Below the pieces are notes generated by a model, which did not search any database, was not told where the DNA came from, and was given only the letters and a program-made list of their open reading frames with translations. The position numbers were made by a program, and so were the translations under genes. From Symsagittifera roscoffensis (taxonomy: Eukaryota; Xenacoelomorpha; Acoela; Convolutidae), in contig NC_087069.1 of assembly GCF_963678635.1 (NCBI RefSeq), positions 15,228,660 through 15,292,659 of the forward strand: DNA of 64,000 bases. Direction: 5' to 3'. This document shows, piece after piece, positions 44,615-56,477 of this stretch (position 1 is the stretch's first letter; the number at the start of each line of letters is the position of its first letter).

Positions 44615-45602
44615 TGTATAACGGTTCCCGAAATTGCAAACAGCACTTTTACAACTCAATTAATAGCGGTGGGAACGGGACCAGCACTTAGTATGTTATA
44701 GAACCAGAGAGGGAAGTTATGCCCACAGCAGTTTGTCCCCACCCGACTTTCCGGAGTCGTTTCTCCCTCCTCCTTAAACGCTGGGAGTCCAAACTTTGGG
44801 ACAGCATAGGTACTGTCAAGGTTGATCATGTATTATAATTTGAGTCAAACCAGACGATTGGACCGGGAAAAACATCCCTCAGACCCGAAATAGGCAATTT
44901 ACGCAAAACATTGAGCAAGGTCATGATTTTAATGCGGTATTAAACACTAGACACGAACCCCAAAAAGACCTCTGGTGTGTAAGACCCCTCCGGCAACTCT
45001 TTCCGGTGTTAATAGCTCTTTCATGGGAAAAGTAATGAAGGACCTGAGAAATTGGGTAACTTGGAAAGTATCAATTGGGTTGAATGAAAGTTCGTAAGTA
45101 GAACTTCTAGGTCATTTTGAACCCGAATATGGAAGGCTGACCCCCGGTGACCCCAATTTGACTTTTAATTGGCCCTTCAAATAGCGCAAAATTGTAAATA
45201 AACCCCAGAATTCACAAAGTGGCGTGTTCCCCTTTGGAAATGAGAATCGGTCATCTTACTAATATTTGGGAGGGACTTTACCTATTCGTAGCTGAAGCAG
45301 AAGTTGAAAAGGATAAAGCTATTCAATTGTTACATTAAACAATTGGAAATAATTAAAATGCACTTGGCAAACATTGAGTTCCATTAAGCTTGGCTAATGG
45401 GCTATTCATAGAAATTGAGTTAGGCTGAAGAAAAGTATACCCTTAGATAATTGTAAAAAACAGGAGCATGCTGGGGAAGTAGGTCCTCTAAATAATCTGA
45501 AAAGACAAGATATTTACTTAGCTCCTCTGAGATGATTTTTGGCTTATTTTTACGCCTAATAAGCAAATTCAGCTCCCCTGATAGCTAGAAGGTCAGAATT
45601 GG
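44615..45602 (+). repeat. 3' LTR of old Gypsy element (detected part)
   Basis: Matches 41095-42104 up to GAATTGG. The LTR may extend further, because 45303-45935 recurs as a unit at 50666-51297, beyond the point where similarity to the 5' LTR ends. Confidence 0.65.
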
Positions 45603-45935
45603 TGTTTTTATTGTAATTTTACATGCTTGAAATGAAATACTGACCCTTGAAAAGGGTTTTCTGCTACCCCCGGGAGGTCGGGACGCTAACAAGATAACGA
45701 AAAAACTTCTTGGGACATTCGTTTGTTAAACAAAGCTTGGTAAAAGGTTAAATTGGATTTGATATTTGCGCAAATTATTTAGAGACAGTTATAACAAGCT
45801 GGAAGTTTAGAAGTAGTGTCGTCAATGAAAAATTTCAGTTAGTACTTTGCGTAAGGGGCACCGAAGTAAATATCAGGACCTGTAGGGACCACCATAATTT
45901 TAAAAAAATAACTTAAAATCAATTAGAAAAACATT
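45303..45935 (+). repeat. Segment L, also at 50666-51297
   Basis: 633 bp, nearly identical to 50666-51297 in the same orientation (from GTTGAAAAGGATAAAGCT to AATTAGAAAAACATT). It starts inside the Gypsy 3' LTR and extends 333 bp past the similarity with the 5' LTR, which suggests that the true LTR is longer and the 5' copy truncated. Confidence 0.85.
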
Positions 45936-46970
45936 ACCGAGACAAACAAACGCAGAAAACTCCTGTTCGGTAAGTTTAAGTAGGCAGAACACTTACACTA
46001 AGAGCTCGTTGGAACGGTGGTTCTAAGAGCTTGAGAGAAAAGTGTTACTTTTGTGAGAATAGTGACTCTCCCAAGCCAGTGTGAGTACGTTAATTAGTGA
46101 TTTGTCAAGAGTGAGAGATAGTTGATGGACTGTTAGTGAAAATATTTTGTGTTAACGAGCCGTTAAATTGTCCCTAAGCACTTGTGTTGGCAAATCGCGG
46201 ACTCTTACCTCTGATTTAAAAATTTGAATTCACTCTGACAATTTAGAGTTTTGTGTCTTTGGACCTATAAAATCTGAGTTCAATTAACATTGGAAAATCT
46301 TGCGCTCGTAACGAGCGGAAAAGACCGCCATGAGGGCATAAAAAGGGGACGAGTAACATAATATAGCACAGAGGAGTTGCCACCATTTTAACCCTTTCGG
46401 GATTGTAGATAGTAGTGAATCTCGGTCAACCCGCTGAGTTCATTACCCAAGGGACCACTTTACGGTGCTGTTAAGTTACAGTGTGTGAACGGACCTGGAG
46501 AAGGAATCCACTAAATTTACAGATTTGAGCAAAATGGAGAATATTTGGGGAATTGTTTTCGACTTTGTGTTCATTTTTATGTTTCGATCGACTCGATTCT
46601 ATGTTTCTACTTTGAGTTCAACTATAAGGCCTTCTCGAATATGGATTTTTGGTCAAACTCTGACATGTGTTCGACCCGCCTCGGTCAAAACATAAATCGC
46701 GAACCTCGACCCGGGAAGTTGTATTATTATAGGCCTAACTTGGAAGCTTAGACTTTTACACGCAAGTTGAGATTTTGAGATGTTGCGGATTAGTCTGGTA
46801 AAGTTCATATTCATAGCAGCTTAGATTAGTTGTAACATTAAAGCATAAACAAGGATCTGAAAACGTAGAGAAGGGTGTACAAGTTTTAGGTTATTTTGAC
46901 GGAAAAAAGGCATAAATTAAATAAGGGAAAATATTTCGTTTCTGGTATTGTTATTCTGAGGTATTCAATT
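45936..46970. other. Possible LTR continuation, otherwise nothing recognised
   Basis: Contains a CATAAAAAGGGG promoter-like motif near 46338 and a stretch (about 46530-46600) with diverged similarity to 39330-39390. No coding sequence is supported. Confidence 0.35.
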
Positions 46971-47946
46971 GCCTGTGTTATTTATGACACAACTGATAAA
47001 ACTGTTTAAAAAAGCAGAAAAAGGTTAAATCATGCGCGAATTGTTTAAAATACGACTTCTGAGCGATTAAAAGTTTTGTTTGATTTTCAGATCTGAGATT
47101 GCTATGAAAAAAATCCATCTGAAAAACAGGAGAAAGTTGTTGTGAAACTCAGCTTCGTTTGATTACAGCTTCTTTTTTTTACAATTTTCGATTTTTTAAT
47201 TTTCAAGCCCATCATAAACTCCATGTAGTCTCTCTTCTATAGTATTCAGAGACTAAAATTTCACCATGGAACAAGGCTGGTGTTTTAAAGGAGTCAATGA
47301 ACGCAGGGAAACAAAAATTGACCTTGGTTGTGAAACAACTTCAAGTTTTGATTTTCAAATGAAAAATATATGCTTTAAAAGTTTTTTGATTTCAAAGAAC
47401 AGTTTAAGAGTGTCACCTTTTTGATGAATTTAACTTAATTTAAACTGGATCAATTGATAAATTTTTTATTCCGCTGGGAAATCTGAAAATCAAAGGGAAT
47501 GAAATGAACTTAAAAAATATCAAAAGTCAGACCGCAAAAAAAAATCTGTTTGAGCGAGAACAAATTTTAAGACTGAAAAATCATAATCACGACCTATAAA
47601 AGTGACTGATTACCAAGAGTCAAAAACATTTTATTAAATTGCAAATAAGCTTCTACAAAAATTGTGACGAAAGCTTTGGGGAATTTTTGTGTTCAAGTGC
47701 TGTCCGTGAATGATGTTTTAAGACCATGGAGCTCAAATACGAAAAGAAAAACTGAGGAGCTCGCAGCACGGTGAAAACTGGCATTTCCTGGAAAAATATA
47801 GCTGATTTCATTTCAAAATTTAGCTATTTCAGCATGTTAAATTTTATAACTTAGAAGTTATTATGATTTTAAAAATTTACCAATACAAAGTTCCTCTCAC
47901 ATGTAACATAAGACACAATTTCAAAATGCAACACTTGATAGGAAAG
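46971..47946 (+). repeat. Direct duplication P, copy 1
   Basis: Nearly identical to 48158-49128, from GCCTGTGTTATTTATGAC to ACACTTGATAGGAAA. Differences are scattered substitutions and one- to three-base indels. Confidence 0.9.
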
Positions 47947-48157
47947 TAGTTTGGTTGTCATATCGCATTTGGACAGCAGATGATTTTTCAGATTTTTACA
48001 CATGATATTTTGCATCATTTTAAGTATAGGCATACATATCAATATCATGAGACTTGATGCTCGATGTATTTTTCAGATTTCCGGTAAATAGCTTTTATAG
48101 TCATTTCAAACTTCTTTGCATAGTCATGTTAAGCATCCGTGAAGAAAGCTGAAGAGA
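47947..48157. other. Spacer between P copies
   Basis: 211 bp of unique AT-rich sequence with no features. Confidence 0.5.
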
Positions 48158-49128
48158 GCCTGTGTTATTTATGACACAACTGATAAAACTGTTAAAAAGC
48201 AGAAAAAGATTAAACCATGAGCAAATTGGTTAAGGAACGACTTCTGAGCGATTAAAAGTTTTGTTTGATTTTCAGATCTGAGATTGCTATGAAAAAAGTC
48301 CATCTGAAAAACAGGAGAAAGTTGTTGTGAAACTCAGCTTCGTTTGATTACAGCTTCTTTTTTTTACAATTTTCGATTTTTTAATTTTCAAGCCCATCAT
48401 AAACTCCATGTAGTCTCTCTTCTATAGTATTCAGAGACTAAAATTTCACCATGGAACAAGGCTGGTGTTTTAAAGGAGTCAATGAACGCAGGGAAACAAA
48501 AATTGACCTTGGTTGTGAAACAACTTCAAGTTTTGATTTTCAAATGAAAAATATATGCTTTAAAAGTTTTTTGATTTCAAAGAACAGTTTAAGAGTGTCA
48601 CCTTTTTGATGAATTTAACTTAATTTAAACTGGATCAATTGATAAATTTTTTATTCCGCTGGGAAATCTGAAAATCAAAGGGAATGAAATGAACTTAAAA
48701 GATATCGAAAGTCAGACCGCAAAAAAATCTGTTTGAGCGAGAACAAATTTTAAGACTGAAAAATCATAATCACGACCTATAAAAGTGACTGATTACCAAG
48801 AGGCAAAAACATGTTATTAAATTGCAAATAAGCTTATACAAAAATTGTGGCTAAAGCTTTTGGGGAATTTATGTGTTCAAGTGCTGTCCGTGAATGATGT
48901 TTTAAAACCATGGAGCTCAAATACGAAAAAAAACGGAGGAGCTCGCAGCACGGTGAAAACTGGCATTTCCTGGAAAAATATAGCTGATTTCAATTCAAAA
49001 TTTAGCTATTTCAGCATGTTAAATTATATAACTTACAAGTTATTATGATTTTAAAAATTTATTAATACAAAGTTCCTCTCACATGTAACATAAGACACAA
49101 GCTTCAAAATGGAACACTTGATAGGAAA
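48158..49128 (+). repeat. Direct duplication P, copy 2
   Basis: Second copy of 46971-47946, 1187 bp downstream. Its short open frames mirror shifted frames of copy 1, so no conserved coding is implied. Confidence 0.9.
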
Positions 49129-49617
49129 TATAGCTTGCTTCAAACTTCCCCTTTTTTATTAATTGATCAAAACTATAGAAAAAAACATCAAAGTGTTTCA
49201 GAATTACATCGCTTCAATAGTTTGATTGAATGAATTTAACGTTTTGCGAAGCAATCCAAACTATGAAAAGAACTTCGAAAAACTTCAAATTTTTAACCTT
49301 ATTCAAGAGGTGCTTTAAAAAATTTCAACATTAAGCAAACTGGTTCGCCTAATGGAATGTTTTGAAAGGTTGCAACATTTTATTGCTTCAATAGCTTGCC
49401 TGAAAAATTTAAATTTTTTTGCGTATCAATCCAAACTATAAAAAGAACTTAAAAGAATGGAAAAAACTTTAAATTTTAATCACTTCAATAGTTTGCTAAG
49501 AAAAAGTTCAACTTTTTGCAAACTGATCAAAGTTACAAAAAGAACTTACCAAAATTGTATATGAAAATGGATCAGTGTTTCTAATGTGAAACGGACTCGT
49601 TTCTTGTTTTCATTCCA
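49129..49617. other. Stretch with nothing recognised
   Basis: A loosely repeated GCTTCAATAG(T/C)TTG motif recurs about three times with CAAACTATAAAAAGAACTT-like segments; otherwise AT-rich. Confidence 0.4.
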
Positions 49618-50662
49618 TTTCCTTCAACTTTTGTTTTAACGTTTTCATATTACTCTTTGCTTCATTATTCTGTTTTTTTTTCCTTCGTCCCCATCCGTTT
49701 TCTTCGTTTTTTACCAATTTTCTTCAGTTGGTGTCCCTCACTTGTTCTCATTTTGTATTTTCCTACTAATTCTCCTTGTTTTAAGGCCCGTTGCATTAAG
49801 TCATCCTTTTGGTCAAATTGGGCACATATTGAGATAACAACTTTTGCAGAACCGGTTCGAATGGAAAGCTTAAAGCTACAAACATGTGTGCACGAGCTGT
49901 TTGAGATGAATTAGGAAGAAAAGTATATGCTTTTTTTCATGAGCAAGTAAATACTACGCGTACGTAAAAATGCTTTTTGATGAAATGGAAAGAAAAACTT
50001 TTCACAGCAAACGCAAAAAAAAACAGTTTATCACAGATAAAATTTATATTTTTTATAAGTTCGAGTCCTGAGAATTATTATCTTTCAGACAACGAGCACA
50101 AGAAATCTGTCAAATTTCTCGAAAATCTGTGTATTCGATGTTTGTACAGCTGATTATTATATCTTTTGTATGAGTGACTTTAGATATACGTGTGTACGCA
50201 TGTGTGTGTGCTGCGGGCAGTCCATTTTGCGTGTGTGTATATGTGTGTCCAAATATGAGTGTTTGTGTGTGCGTGTGTGCGTGTGCAATGTGTTCGCGCG
50301 CGTTTGTGCTTGTGTCTTTGTCAGTAAGTGAGTGTATATATATGTGTGTGCGTGTGTATATGAGTGGTTGGGCGCAACTAAGTTTTAAAAATCTATAATT
50401 TATCAAATATTTTGGTAGCACAGTAAAAACTATATTTTAAAAACCCTTTCTCTCTTTGTCTTAAATGCGGTTTTCCTATTCATGCTTTTAGTGTGTTGAT
50501 AGATAATTTACTTTTTCAGTTTAAAAATGAATAAAAATAATAATATTTCATGAATTTTCGTCAACATTTAACGCAAATTCCAAAAACCCGAACGGTAAAA
50601 AGGCACTTTTCTGAGCTTCAAGACAGTAACCATTGAAGCCTTGGGCTAATGTGAAAAAAAAA
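49618..50662 (+). repeat. Duplicated segment A (copy 1)
   Basis: Matches 51309-52366 throughout, including a GT-rich microsatellite (50188-50370 here) and the terminal GGGCTAATGTGA-A(n). Open frames on both strands in the GT region (Cys/Val and His/Thr repeats) are artefacts of the microsatellite. Confidence 0.9.
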
Positions 50663-51308
50663 ATTGTTGAAAAGGATAAAGCTATTCAATTGTTACATTA
50701 AACAATTGGAAATAATTAAAATGCACTTGGCAAACATTGAGTTCCATTAAGCTTGGCTAATGGGCTATTCATAGAAATTGAGTTAGGCTGAAGAAAAGTA
50801 TACCCATAGATAATTGTAAAAAACAGGGGCATGCTGGTGAAGTAGGTCCTCTAAATAATCTGAAAAGACAAGATATTTACTTAGCTCCTCTGAAATGATT
50901 TTTGGCTTATTTTTACGCCTAATAAGCAAATTCATTTCCCCTGATAGCTAGAAGGTCAGAATTGGTGTTTTTATTGTAATTTTACATGCTTGAAATGAAA
51001 TACTGACCCTTGAAAAGGGTTTTCTACTACCCCCGGGAGGTCGGGACGCTAACAAGATAACGAAAAAATTTCTTGGGACATTCGTTTGTTAAACAAAGCT
51101 TGGTAAAAGGTTAAATTGGATTTGATATTTGCGCAAATTATTTAGAGACAGTTATAACAAGCTGGAAGTTTAGAAGTAGTGTCGTCAATGAAAGATTTCA
51201 GTTAGTACTTTGCGTAAGGGGCACCGAAGTAAATATCAGGACCTGTAGGGACCACCATAATTTTAAAAAATAACTTAAAATCAATTAGAAAAACATTTCT
51301 GCCGTTTG
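50663..51308 (+). repeat. Second copy of segment L, between the two A copies
   Basis: 50666-51297 nearly identical to 45303-45935. Its left edge abuts the A-run that ends segment A, and its right edge lies 11 bases before the second A copy. This gives the order A-L-A in direct orientation. Confidence 0.85.
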
Positions 51309-52366
51309 TTTCCTTCAACTTTTGTTTTAACGTTTTCATATTACTCTTTGCTTCATTATTCTGTTTTTTTTTCCTTCGTCCCCATCCGTTTTCTTCATTT
51401 TTTACCATTTTTCTTCAGTTGGAGTCCATCACTCGTTCTCATTTTGTATTTTCCTACTAATTCTCCTTGCTTTAAAGCCCGTTGCATTAAGTCATCCTTT
51501 TGGTCAAATTGGGCACATATTGAGATAACAACTTTTGCAGAACCGGTTCGAATGGAAACCTTAAAGCTACAAACATGTTTGCACGAGCTGTTTGAGATGA
51601 ATTAGGAAGAAAAGTATATGCTTTTTTTCATGAGCAAGTAAATACTACGCGTACGTAAAAATGCTTTTTGATGAAATGGAAAGAAAAACTTTTTACAGCA
51701 AACGCAAAAAAAAACAGTTTAATATATGTTTTTTATAAGTTCGAGTCCTGAGAATTAATATCTTTCAGACAACGAGCACAAGTATTCTGTCAAGTTTCTC
51801 AAAAGTCTGAAAAATTTGTGAATCTGTGTGTTCGATGTTTATACAGCTGATTATTATATCTTTTGTATGAGTGCCTTTAGATGTACGTGTGTGCGCATGT
51901 GTGTGTGCTGCGGGCAGTCAATTTTGCGTGTGTGTATGTGTGTGTCCAAATAAGAGTGTTTTTGTGTGCGTGTGTGCGTGTGCAATGTGTTCGCGCGCGT
52001 TTGTGCTTGTGTCTTTGTCAGTAAGTGAGTGTATATATATATATATGTGTGTGCGTGTGTTTGTGAGTGGTTGGGCGCAACTAAGTTTTAAAAATCTATA
52101 ATTTATCAAATATTTTGGTAGCTTAGTAAAAACTTTATTTTAAAAACCCTTTCTCTCTTTGTCTTAAATGCGGTTTTCCTATTCATGCTTTTAGTGTGTT
52201 GATAGATAATTTACTTTTTCAGTTAAAAAATGAATAAAAATAATAATCTTTCATGAATTTTCGTCAACATTTAACGCAAATTCCAAAAACCCGAACGGTA
52301 AAAAGGCACTTTTCTGAGCTTCAAGACAGTAACCATTGAAGCCTTGGGCTAATGTGAAAAAAAAAT
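51309..52366 (+). repeat. Duplicated segment A (copy 2)
   Basis: Direct copy of 49618-50662, offset about 1.69 kb. The GT-rich microsatellite (about 51885-52060) differs in length and has an expanded (TA)n run. Confidence 0.9.
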
Positions 52367-53360
52367 TTGATAGTTTTTTGGTTTTCTTTTTTCATATTGA
52401 TTTTCATTACTCATAAGTGAGCCCCGTGAGGTCTTGAAAAACTTCTCTGGCAAATCAGATGTTTAAAAAAAGGTTTGATGAATAGCAGTTTTCCATGACA
52501 TTGGAACCATACAAACAAGCTTACATGTAGAACACATTTTAATATGCGATCCTTCCTATACTCTGTTTATGGGTGTTTCATGAGAAAAATAGTTGTTTCA
52601 AGTCGTCTACTTGAGAGTCAAAGCCGTACTTAGAATATAGAATCCAAAGAAAAACTGACAATCAGTTAAACTGTTCATTCTATCTGACTGATAAAGCTAC
52701 TATTGCTGCAACTTTTCATTTTTGGTACAAATGGGAGCATAGATGAAAAAAATGACAGAATTTCAGTTTCAGTTTTGCATTTTGAATTGAAACCTTTGTT
52801 CTTAAGTTTTTTTAAAATTTATATAGCGCGTACCGAGCATCAAGTATTGGAAAAGCAAGAAGCACTTTTTCCAAAACATAGAAGAAACGAAAATTCCCAT
52901 AAAAACCTAGATAATCAAACTGGAAGACTAAAAACGATTTTGACTAAATATAACCAGAATTCAAAACAAAAGAAAGATCAAAAATCAATTTGTTCAGTTT
53001 GTTTAGCCAAGTTTTCATGATTTTTTTGGACTAGTCTAGCTCAATTCTTTTACAAAAAGCATTTGTCAGTTTTCTAGTGAATCAAACATGTTACACTCAG
53101 AATTTGACAGAAAATCAATTTTTCAATTTATTAATTTAAATTGGAAAAAATCAAACAATAATGAGTTTGGAGGTTTCGGTTATAAATAATTAAAATCCAC
53201 TGACATTTTGCTTTGTCTATTATTGCCACTACATGTTTATTTAGGAAAAAATCGTCAAAAAGGAGGAGTTTTTCCTACGCTTTTTGAAGGTTTATTCAAT
53301 TTGTGAGAAATTATTTTTCGAAGGAGGCAAAAAAGTCTGCTCAGTAGAATTGACAGAAAA
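52367..53360. other. 5' flank of the secreted-protein gene
   Basis: An open frame at 52703-53020 has no recognisable domain and I do not call it. No clear promoter elements were seen. Confidence 0.4.
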
Positions 53361-53712
53361 ATGCCTCTGAAAACGTTTTCTGCTTATAACGTTTTTATTT
53401 TCTTAAAAATCTTATTTTTTGTTGCTTCTAAAGTTTTTTTCGTCTGTGGAAAACTGCCGAGTGCTGTAACTATTAATTCAGAAGAACTAAAGGCATCTAA
53501 CCCCTACAATTTACAAACCGAAACTCTCAGTTGGGACGACAGCTCTGCGCAATGTATCCAAAGTTGTCAAAACTCAGAGTTTTCGTTGGAACGTCTCGTG
53601 ATAAAATTTGACAAAAAGTTTGGAAAATGTGAATGCTACCGAAATCTAGAGGAAGGACTTTTTGCTAGCAATGGGCAACAAATTCCCGAAGAAACGGTGG
53701 TTTTCTATACAG
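53361..53712 (+). CDS. Secreted/membrane protein, exon 1 (signal peptide, Cys-rich)
   Basis: ATG 53361 begins a hydrophobic N-terminus (about residues 8-29, NVFIFLKILFFVASKVFFVC), a likely signal peptide. A Cys-containing module follows with QCIQSCQNSEFS..LERLVIKF..GKCECYRNLEEG, a C-x3-C...C-x-CY layout seen in WSC or PAN/apple-type extracellular modules; the assignment is tentative. The exon ends ACAG|GTATAC in phase 1. The acceptor at 56514 gives a phase-matched continuation 2.8 kb downstream. The gene probably continues past 56913. It is the only gene here with clear secretory features. Confidence 0.6.
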
Positions 53713-53776
53713 GTATACATTATTCCGCCAATTTATTCATGAATACTGTCCACAGATGGTTTTGAATGTGTTCTGC

Positions 53777-54150
53777 CAGGGGCAATTCCAGGATTTTCTC
53801 GAGGATGGGGCAGGTTTTTGGCATTTTTTAGCAAGACCAGGTTACTTTTTAGAGTGCTTCCAGAACATTTTAAGGCCCTATTTTGACTGAATTTTCCGCG
53901 CCAGGGGCAAAAATGTGAAAAATGCCGTTTTGGAAAGTTTCGATCTAAATGTTGCAACTTATTTTTGGTGCGTGCCTTCCTTCAAAATCATTATACAATG
54001 CCACCAAAAGCGTGTTTAGAAAAACTTCAGGGCTTGTCGGCCAAAAATGATGTCGGAAAATAACGAAAAGGGGGATCCATTGATTGCTGAAGGGCTCGAA
54101 TCCCTGAGAAGGAGGTCGTCCAACCCCTCCCCCCTAAATCCGCCACAAAA
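53777..54150 (+). mobile_element. MITE, CAGGGGC...CCGCC type, copy 1
   Basis: Starts CAGGGGCAATTCCAGGATTT with a G-rich patch and ends CCCTCCCCCCTAAATCCGCC. It shares order and internal segments (TTTCTGCGCC-like, CCTTCCTCAAAAT, GGGGGATCC, CTCGAATCCCTGA) with 63555-63981 in the same orientation. Terminal CAGGGGCGGATC / GATCCGCC-type inverted repeats are typical of hAT-like MITEs of invertebrates. It sits 64 bp inside the intron of the secreted-protein gene. Confidence 0.65.
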
Positions 54151-54578
54151 ACATGGTTGATTGTCGTTTTTAAATCTCATATCATTAACTTTTCTGTTGC
54201 AATGCAAACGGTGTTTAAAATTTTAAAGAAAAGTTGGTTTGAAACTGTACTACTGTAGACGAATGTAGAGTTAGAGTCACTCTTTTTATTGATTGATTTT
54301 ATTATCATGTAGCTGAGAAAACCATCGGTAAGGCCATTGGTATTTTTTAAGTAATTTTTATCCGTCATTTTAACCATTCTCACATGGGAAAACAGAATAT
54401 TGAAAAGATGAAAAAATAAAATAAAGATTTTTAATTTTTTTTAAAAGTTCGCGGTGGATGAACATGCTGGGCTACTTATACAGCAATCAATTAATTTTGC
54501 AAGATTTTCGCTCGACACCTTAAAAAGGTTTGATAACAATTTGCAACAATGATTTCGGTCTGATTACTTATTGTTATT
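54151..54578. other. Intron sequence without recognised features
   Basis: AT-rich, between the MITE and R3. Confidence 0.4.
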
Positions 54579-55119
54579 GTTCCGACTTTCGATACGAAAG
54601 TAATGGAATATTTGTGCTCGGGATGGTTTTTTTTTCTTCAGACACATTTCGACTTTTTAACTAGCCATTTTTGACGGATTTTTTAAATATCATTCAAAAA
54701 GTATTGTTGTCATGTGCTTACATTTGAAAAGATATTTCACCTGTGATCTTTTTTTAAAAGTTATGAGGGTTTAAAGATTGCCATTTTGGCCATTTTGACC
54801 AATTTGGAACAATTAACGCGCGATATAAATCGCGCTATTAACGCGTAAGCGGAGAAACAATCTGTTTGAGAAATCGTTCTAAATTGGTCGAACGAAAATT
54901 ATATGCCATAATTGACTTGTTACTAGGAGCAAAATCTATCACTTATAACTTAATATGGCGTGTGGGGGGATGATTTTCATAAAAAATTTCAAATTTTAGA
55001 AAAAAAAATTTCATTTTATTTTATTTCATTTAATTTTCTAATGTTATTACTGCTGCTCAATAAACCTTAAAAGGCAGTCGGAACATTCAGGGCTTCGCCT
55101 TGATACGAGCAGTCTTGTT
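54579..55119 (+). mobile_element. Hairpin-rich repeat R, unit R3
   Basis: 541 bp from GTTCCGACTTTCGATACG to AGTCTTGTT. The 5' hairpin is perfect. The central hairpin has a longer stem, GCGCGAT-ATAA-ATCGCGC, than other units. The 3' hairpin has one G-T wobble (CAGGGC/GCCTTG). It is joined head to tail to R4. Confidence 0.65.
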
Positions 55120-55654
55120 GTTCCGACTTTCGATACGAAACTAACGGAATATTTGTGCTCGGGGTGGGTTTTTTTTTCTTCAGACAAATTTCGACTTTTT
55201 AACTAGCCATTTTTGACGGAATTTTTTTTTATCATTCAAAAACCATTGTTGTCCTGAGCTTAAATTTGAAAAGATATTTCACCTGTGATCATTTTGTGTA
55301 ATGTTATGAGGGTTTAAAAATTGCCATTTTGACCAATTTGGGACAATTAACGCGCGATATAATCGGCGCTATTAACGCGTAAGCGGAGATTTAATCCGTC
55401 TTACAAATCGTTCCAAATTGGTTGAACGAAGCTTATTTGCCATAATTGATATGTTACAATGAGCGAAATTTATTCTTTTGTATTTTATATGGCGTGTGAG
55501 GGGATGATTTCATAAAAATGAATTCAAATTTTAGAATTGTTTTTTTTTTCATTTTATTTTATAACATTTAATTTTTTGATGTTACTACTGCTCCACAAAC
55601 CTTAAAAGGCAGTCGGAACATTCAGGGCTTCGCCCTGATACGAGCAGTCTTGTT
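55120..55654 (+). mobile_element. Hairpin-rich repeat R, unit R4
   Basis: 535 bp. The 5' hairpin has one mismatch (CGAAACT) and the central hairpin is disrupted (ATCGGCGC). From 55444 it becomes near-identical to R2 and its flank, whereas upstream of that point it is as diverged from R2 as other units are. The copying boundary therefore lies inside the unit. Confidence 0.65.
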
Positions 55655-56278
55655 CGCCTTTATTTTCTGTTTGGATAAAATTTTCGGCTCTTTTTCCTTT
55701 TCCCCCCACCTGCAAAATTTGTAGAGTTTTTTTTCTGTTCAAATTGTCGGATTGTTACAAAATTTGGCATACCGATTGATTAGGACATGACAAACATATT
55801 TGGTCTTCATTATCAACCTTGTAAAACCACGCGTTACACCATAAAACTGATGCTTATGTGAGGTGGGGGGAAAAAGGAAAAAGAGCCAAATTTTCTCTTA
55901 ATCTTTGAATTTCCGTCAATTTTTGAATCTCCCAGGCTCATTGCATGGTGTGCAGTTTTTTTATTATGTTCTAACAGTTTTTCTAACCTTTTTTCTAAAT
56001 GTTTTCCTCCATTCCTCTTTTTCCTGTTTTTCAATGAATTTATTCCATTTTTCTTCACCCGCGTGGCAAAATCTTCAATCCCAGTCTTTTATCAATTTCA
56101 TCTTTTTCGCTTAAATCACTCTTTCAATCCATTTTTTTCCCGCTGTCATTTGTAACTTTGTAACTTTCATCCGTCACTTAAGACGATATTTCCTCACATC
56201 CCGCCTTCTGCGGCCATCTTTTCCTCTTCGCGCCTTGACTGCTTGTTCCGGCGTTTTATTCGGAAAAATTTAATTGAA
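55444..56278. repeat. 835-bp block shared with 28435-29269
   Basis: Second copy, same length without gaps. Its right boundary is followed at once by the 3' part of another R unit (56279-56477), so the non-R 620 bp is enclosed between R 3' ends. Confidence 0.85.
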
Positions 56279-56477
56279 TCTGAAGGAATGAAATCTATCT
56301 TTTTGTACTTAAAATGGCGTGTGGGTTGATGATTTTCATTAAAAAATTTCAAATTTGAAAAAAAAAATTTCGTTTTATTTTATTTCATTTAAACTTTTAT
56401 GTTATTACTGCTGCTCCATAAACCTTAAAAGGCAGTCGGAACATTCAGGGCTTCGCCCTGATACGAGCAGTCTTGTT
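56279..56477 (+). mobile_element. Hairpin-rich repeat R, 3' fragment R6
   Basis: Only the 3' part of an R unit (from TGAAGGAATGAAATCTATC, with GGCGTGTGGG, AAAAGGCAGTCGGAAC and the CAGGGC-TTC-GCCCTG hairpin). It ends CAGTCTTGTT 37 bp before the exon 2 acceptor of the secreted-protein gene. Confidence 0.65.

Larger units (their letters stand above)
41095..45602 (+). mobile_element. Old Ty3/Gypsy element with protease and integrase remnants
   Basis: Bounded by the diverged LTRs above. In the internal part a CQSC..H..C zinc-knuckle-like stretch (about 42435-42480) is followed by the aspartic protease motif ILLDTGGTTNFIGSLVAQRF (42507-42566). Later come an integrase zinc-domain remnant (HAAENTMARIRRNFWW, about 43290-43337), a core with VLVLTDLFTM (first D), FPNVLRAEQG (second acid, E) and NGQTERHKDW (third E), then ATPFCLIHGQELPYP and the C-terminal QKKVYGEPCESGDKVWVW. 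Reverse transcriptase and RNase H are mostly missing: the protease-to-integrase gap is under 1 kb. Many frameshifts and stops. Confidence 0.75.

Noticed and set aside
50110-50421. Antisense open frame with His/Thr repeats (and plus-strand Cys/Val version)
   Set aside because: Produced by the GT microsatellite; the copy at 51.9 kb differs in frame.
52703-53020. 105-codon open frame before the secreted-protein gene
   Set aside because: No recognisable domain, no signal peptide or splice logic; left uncalled.
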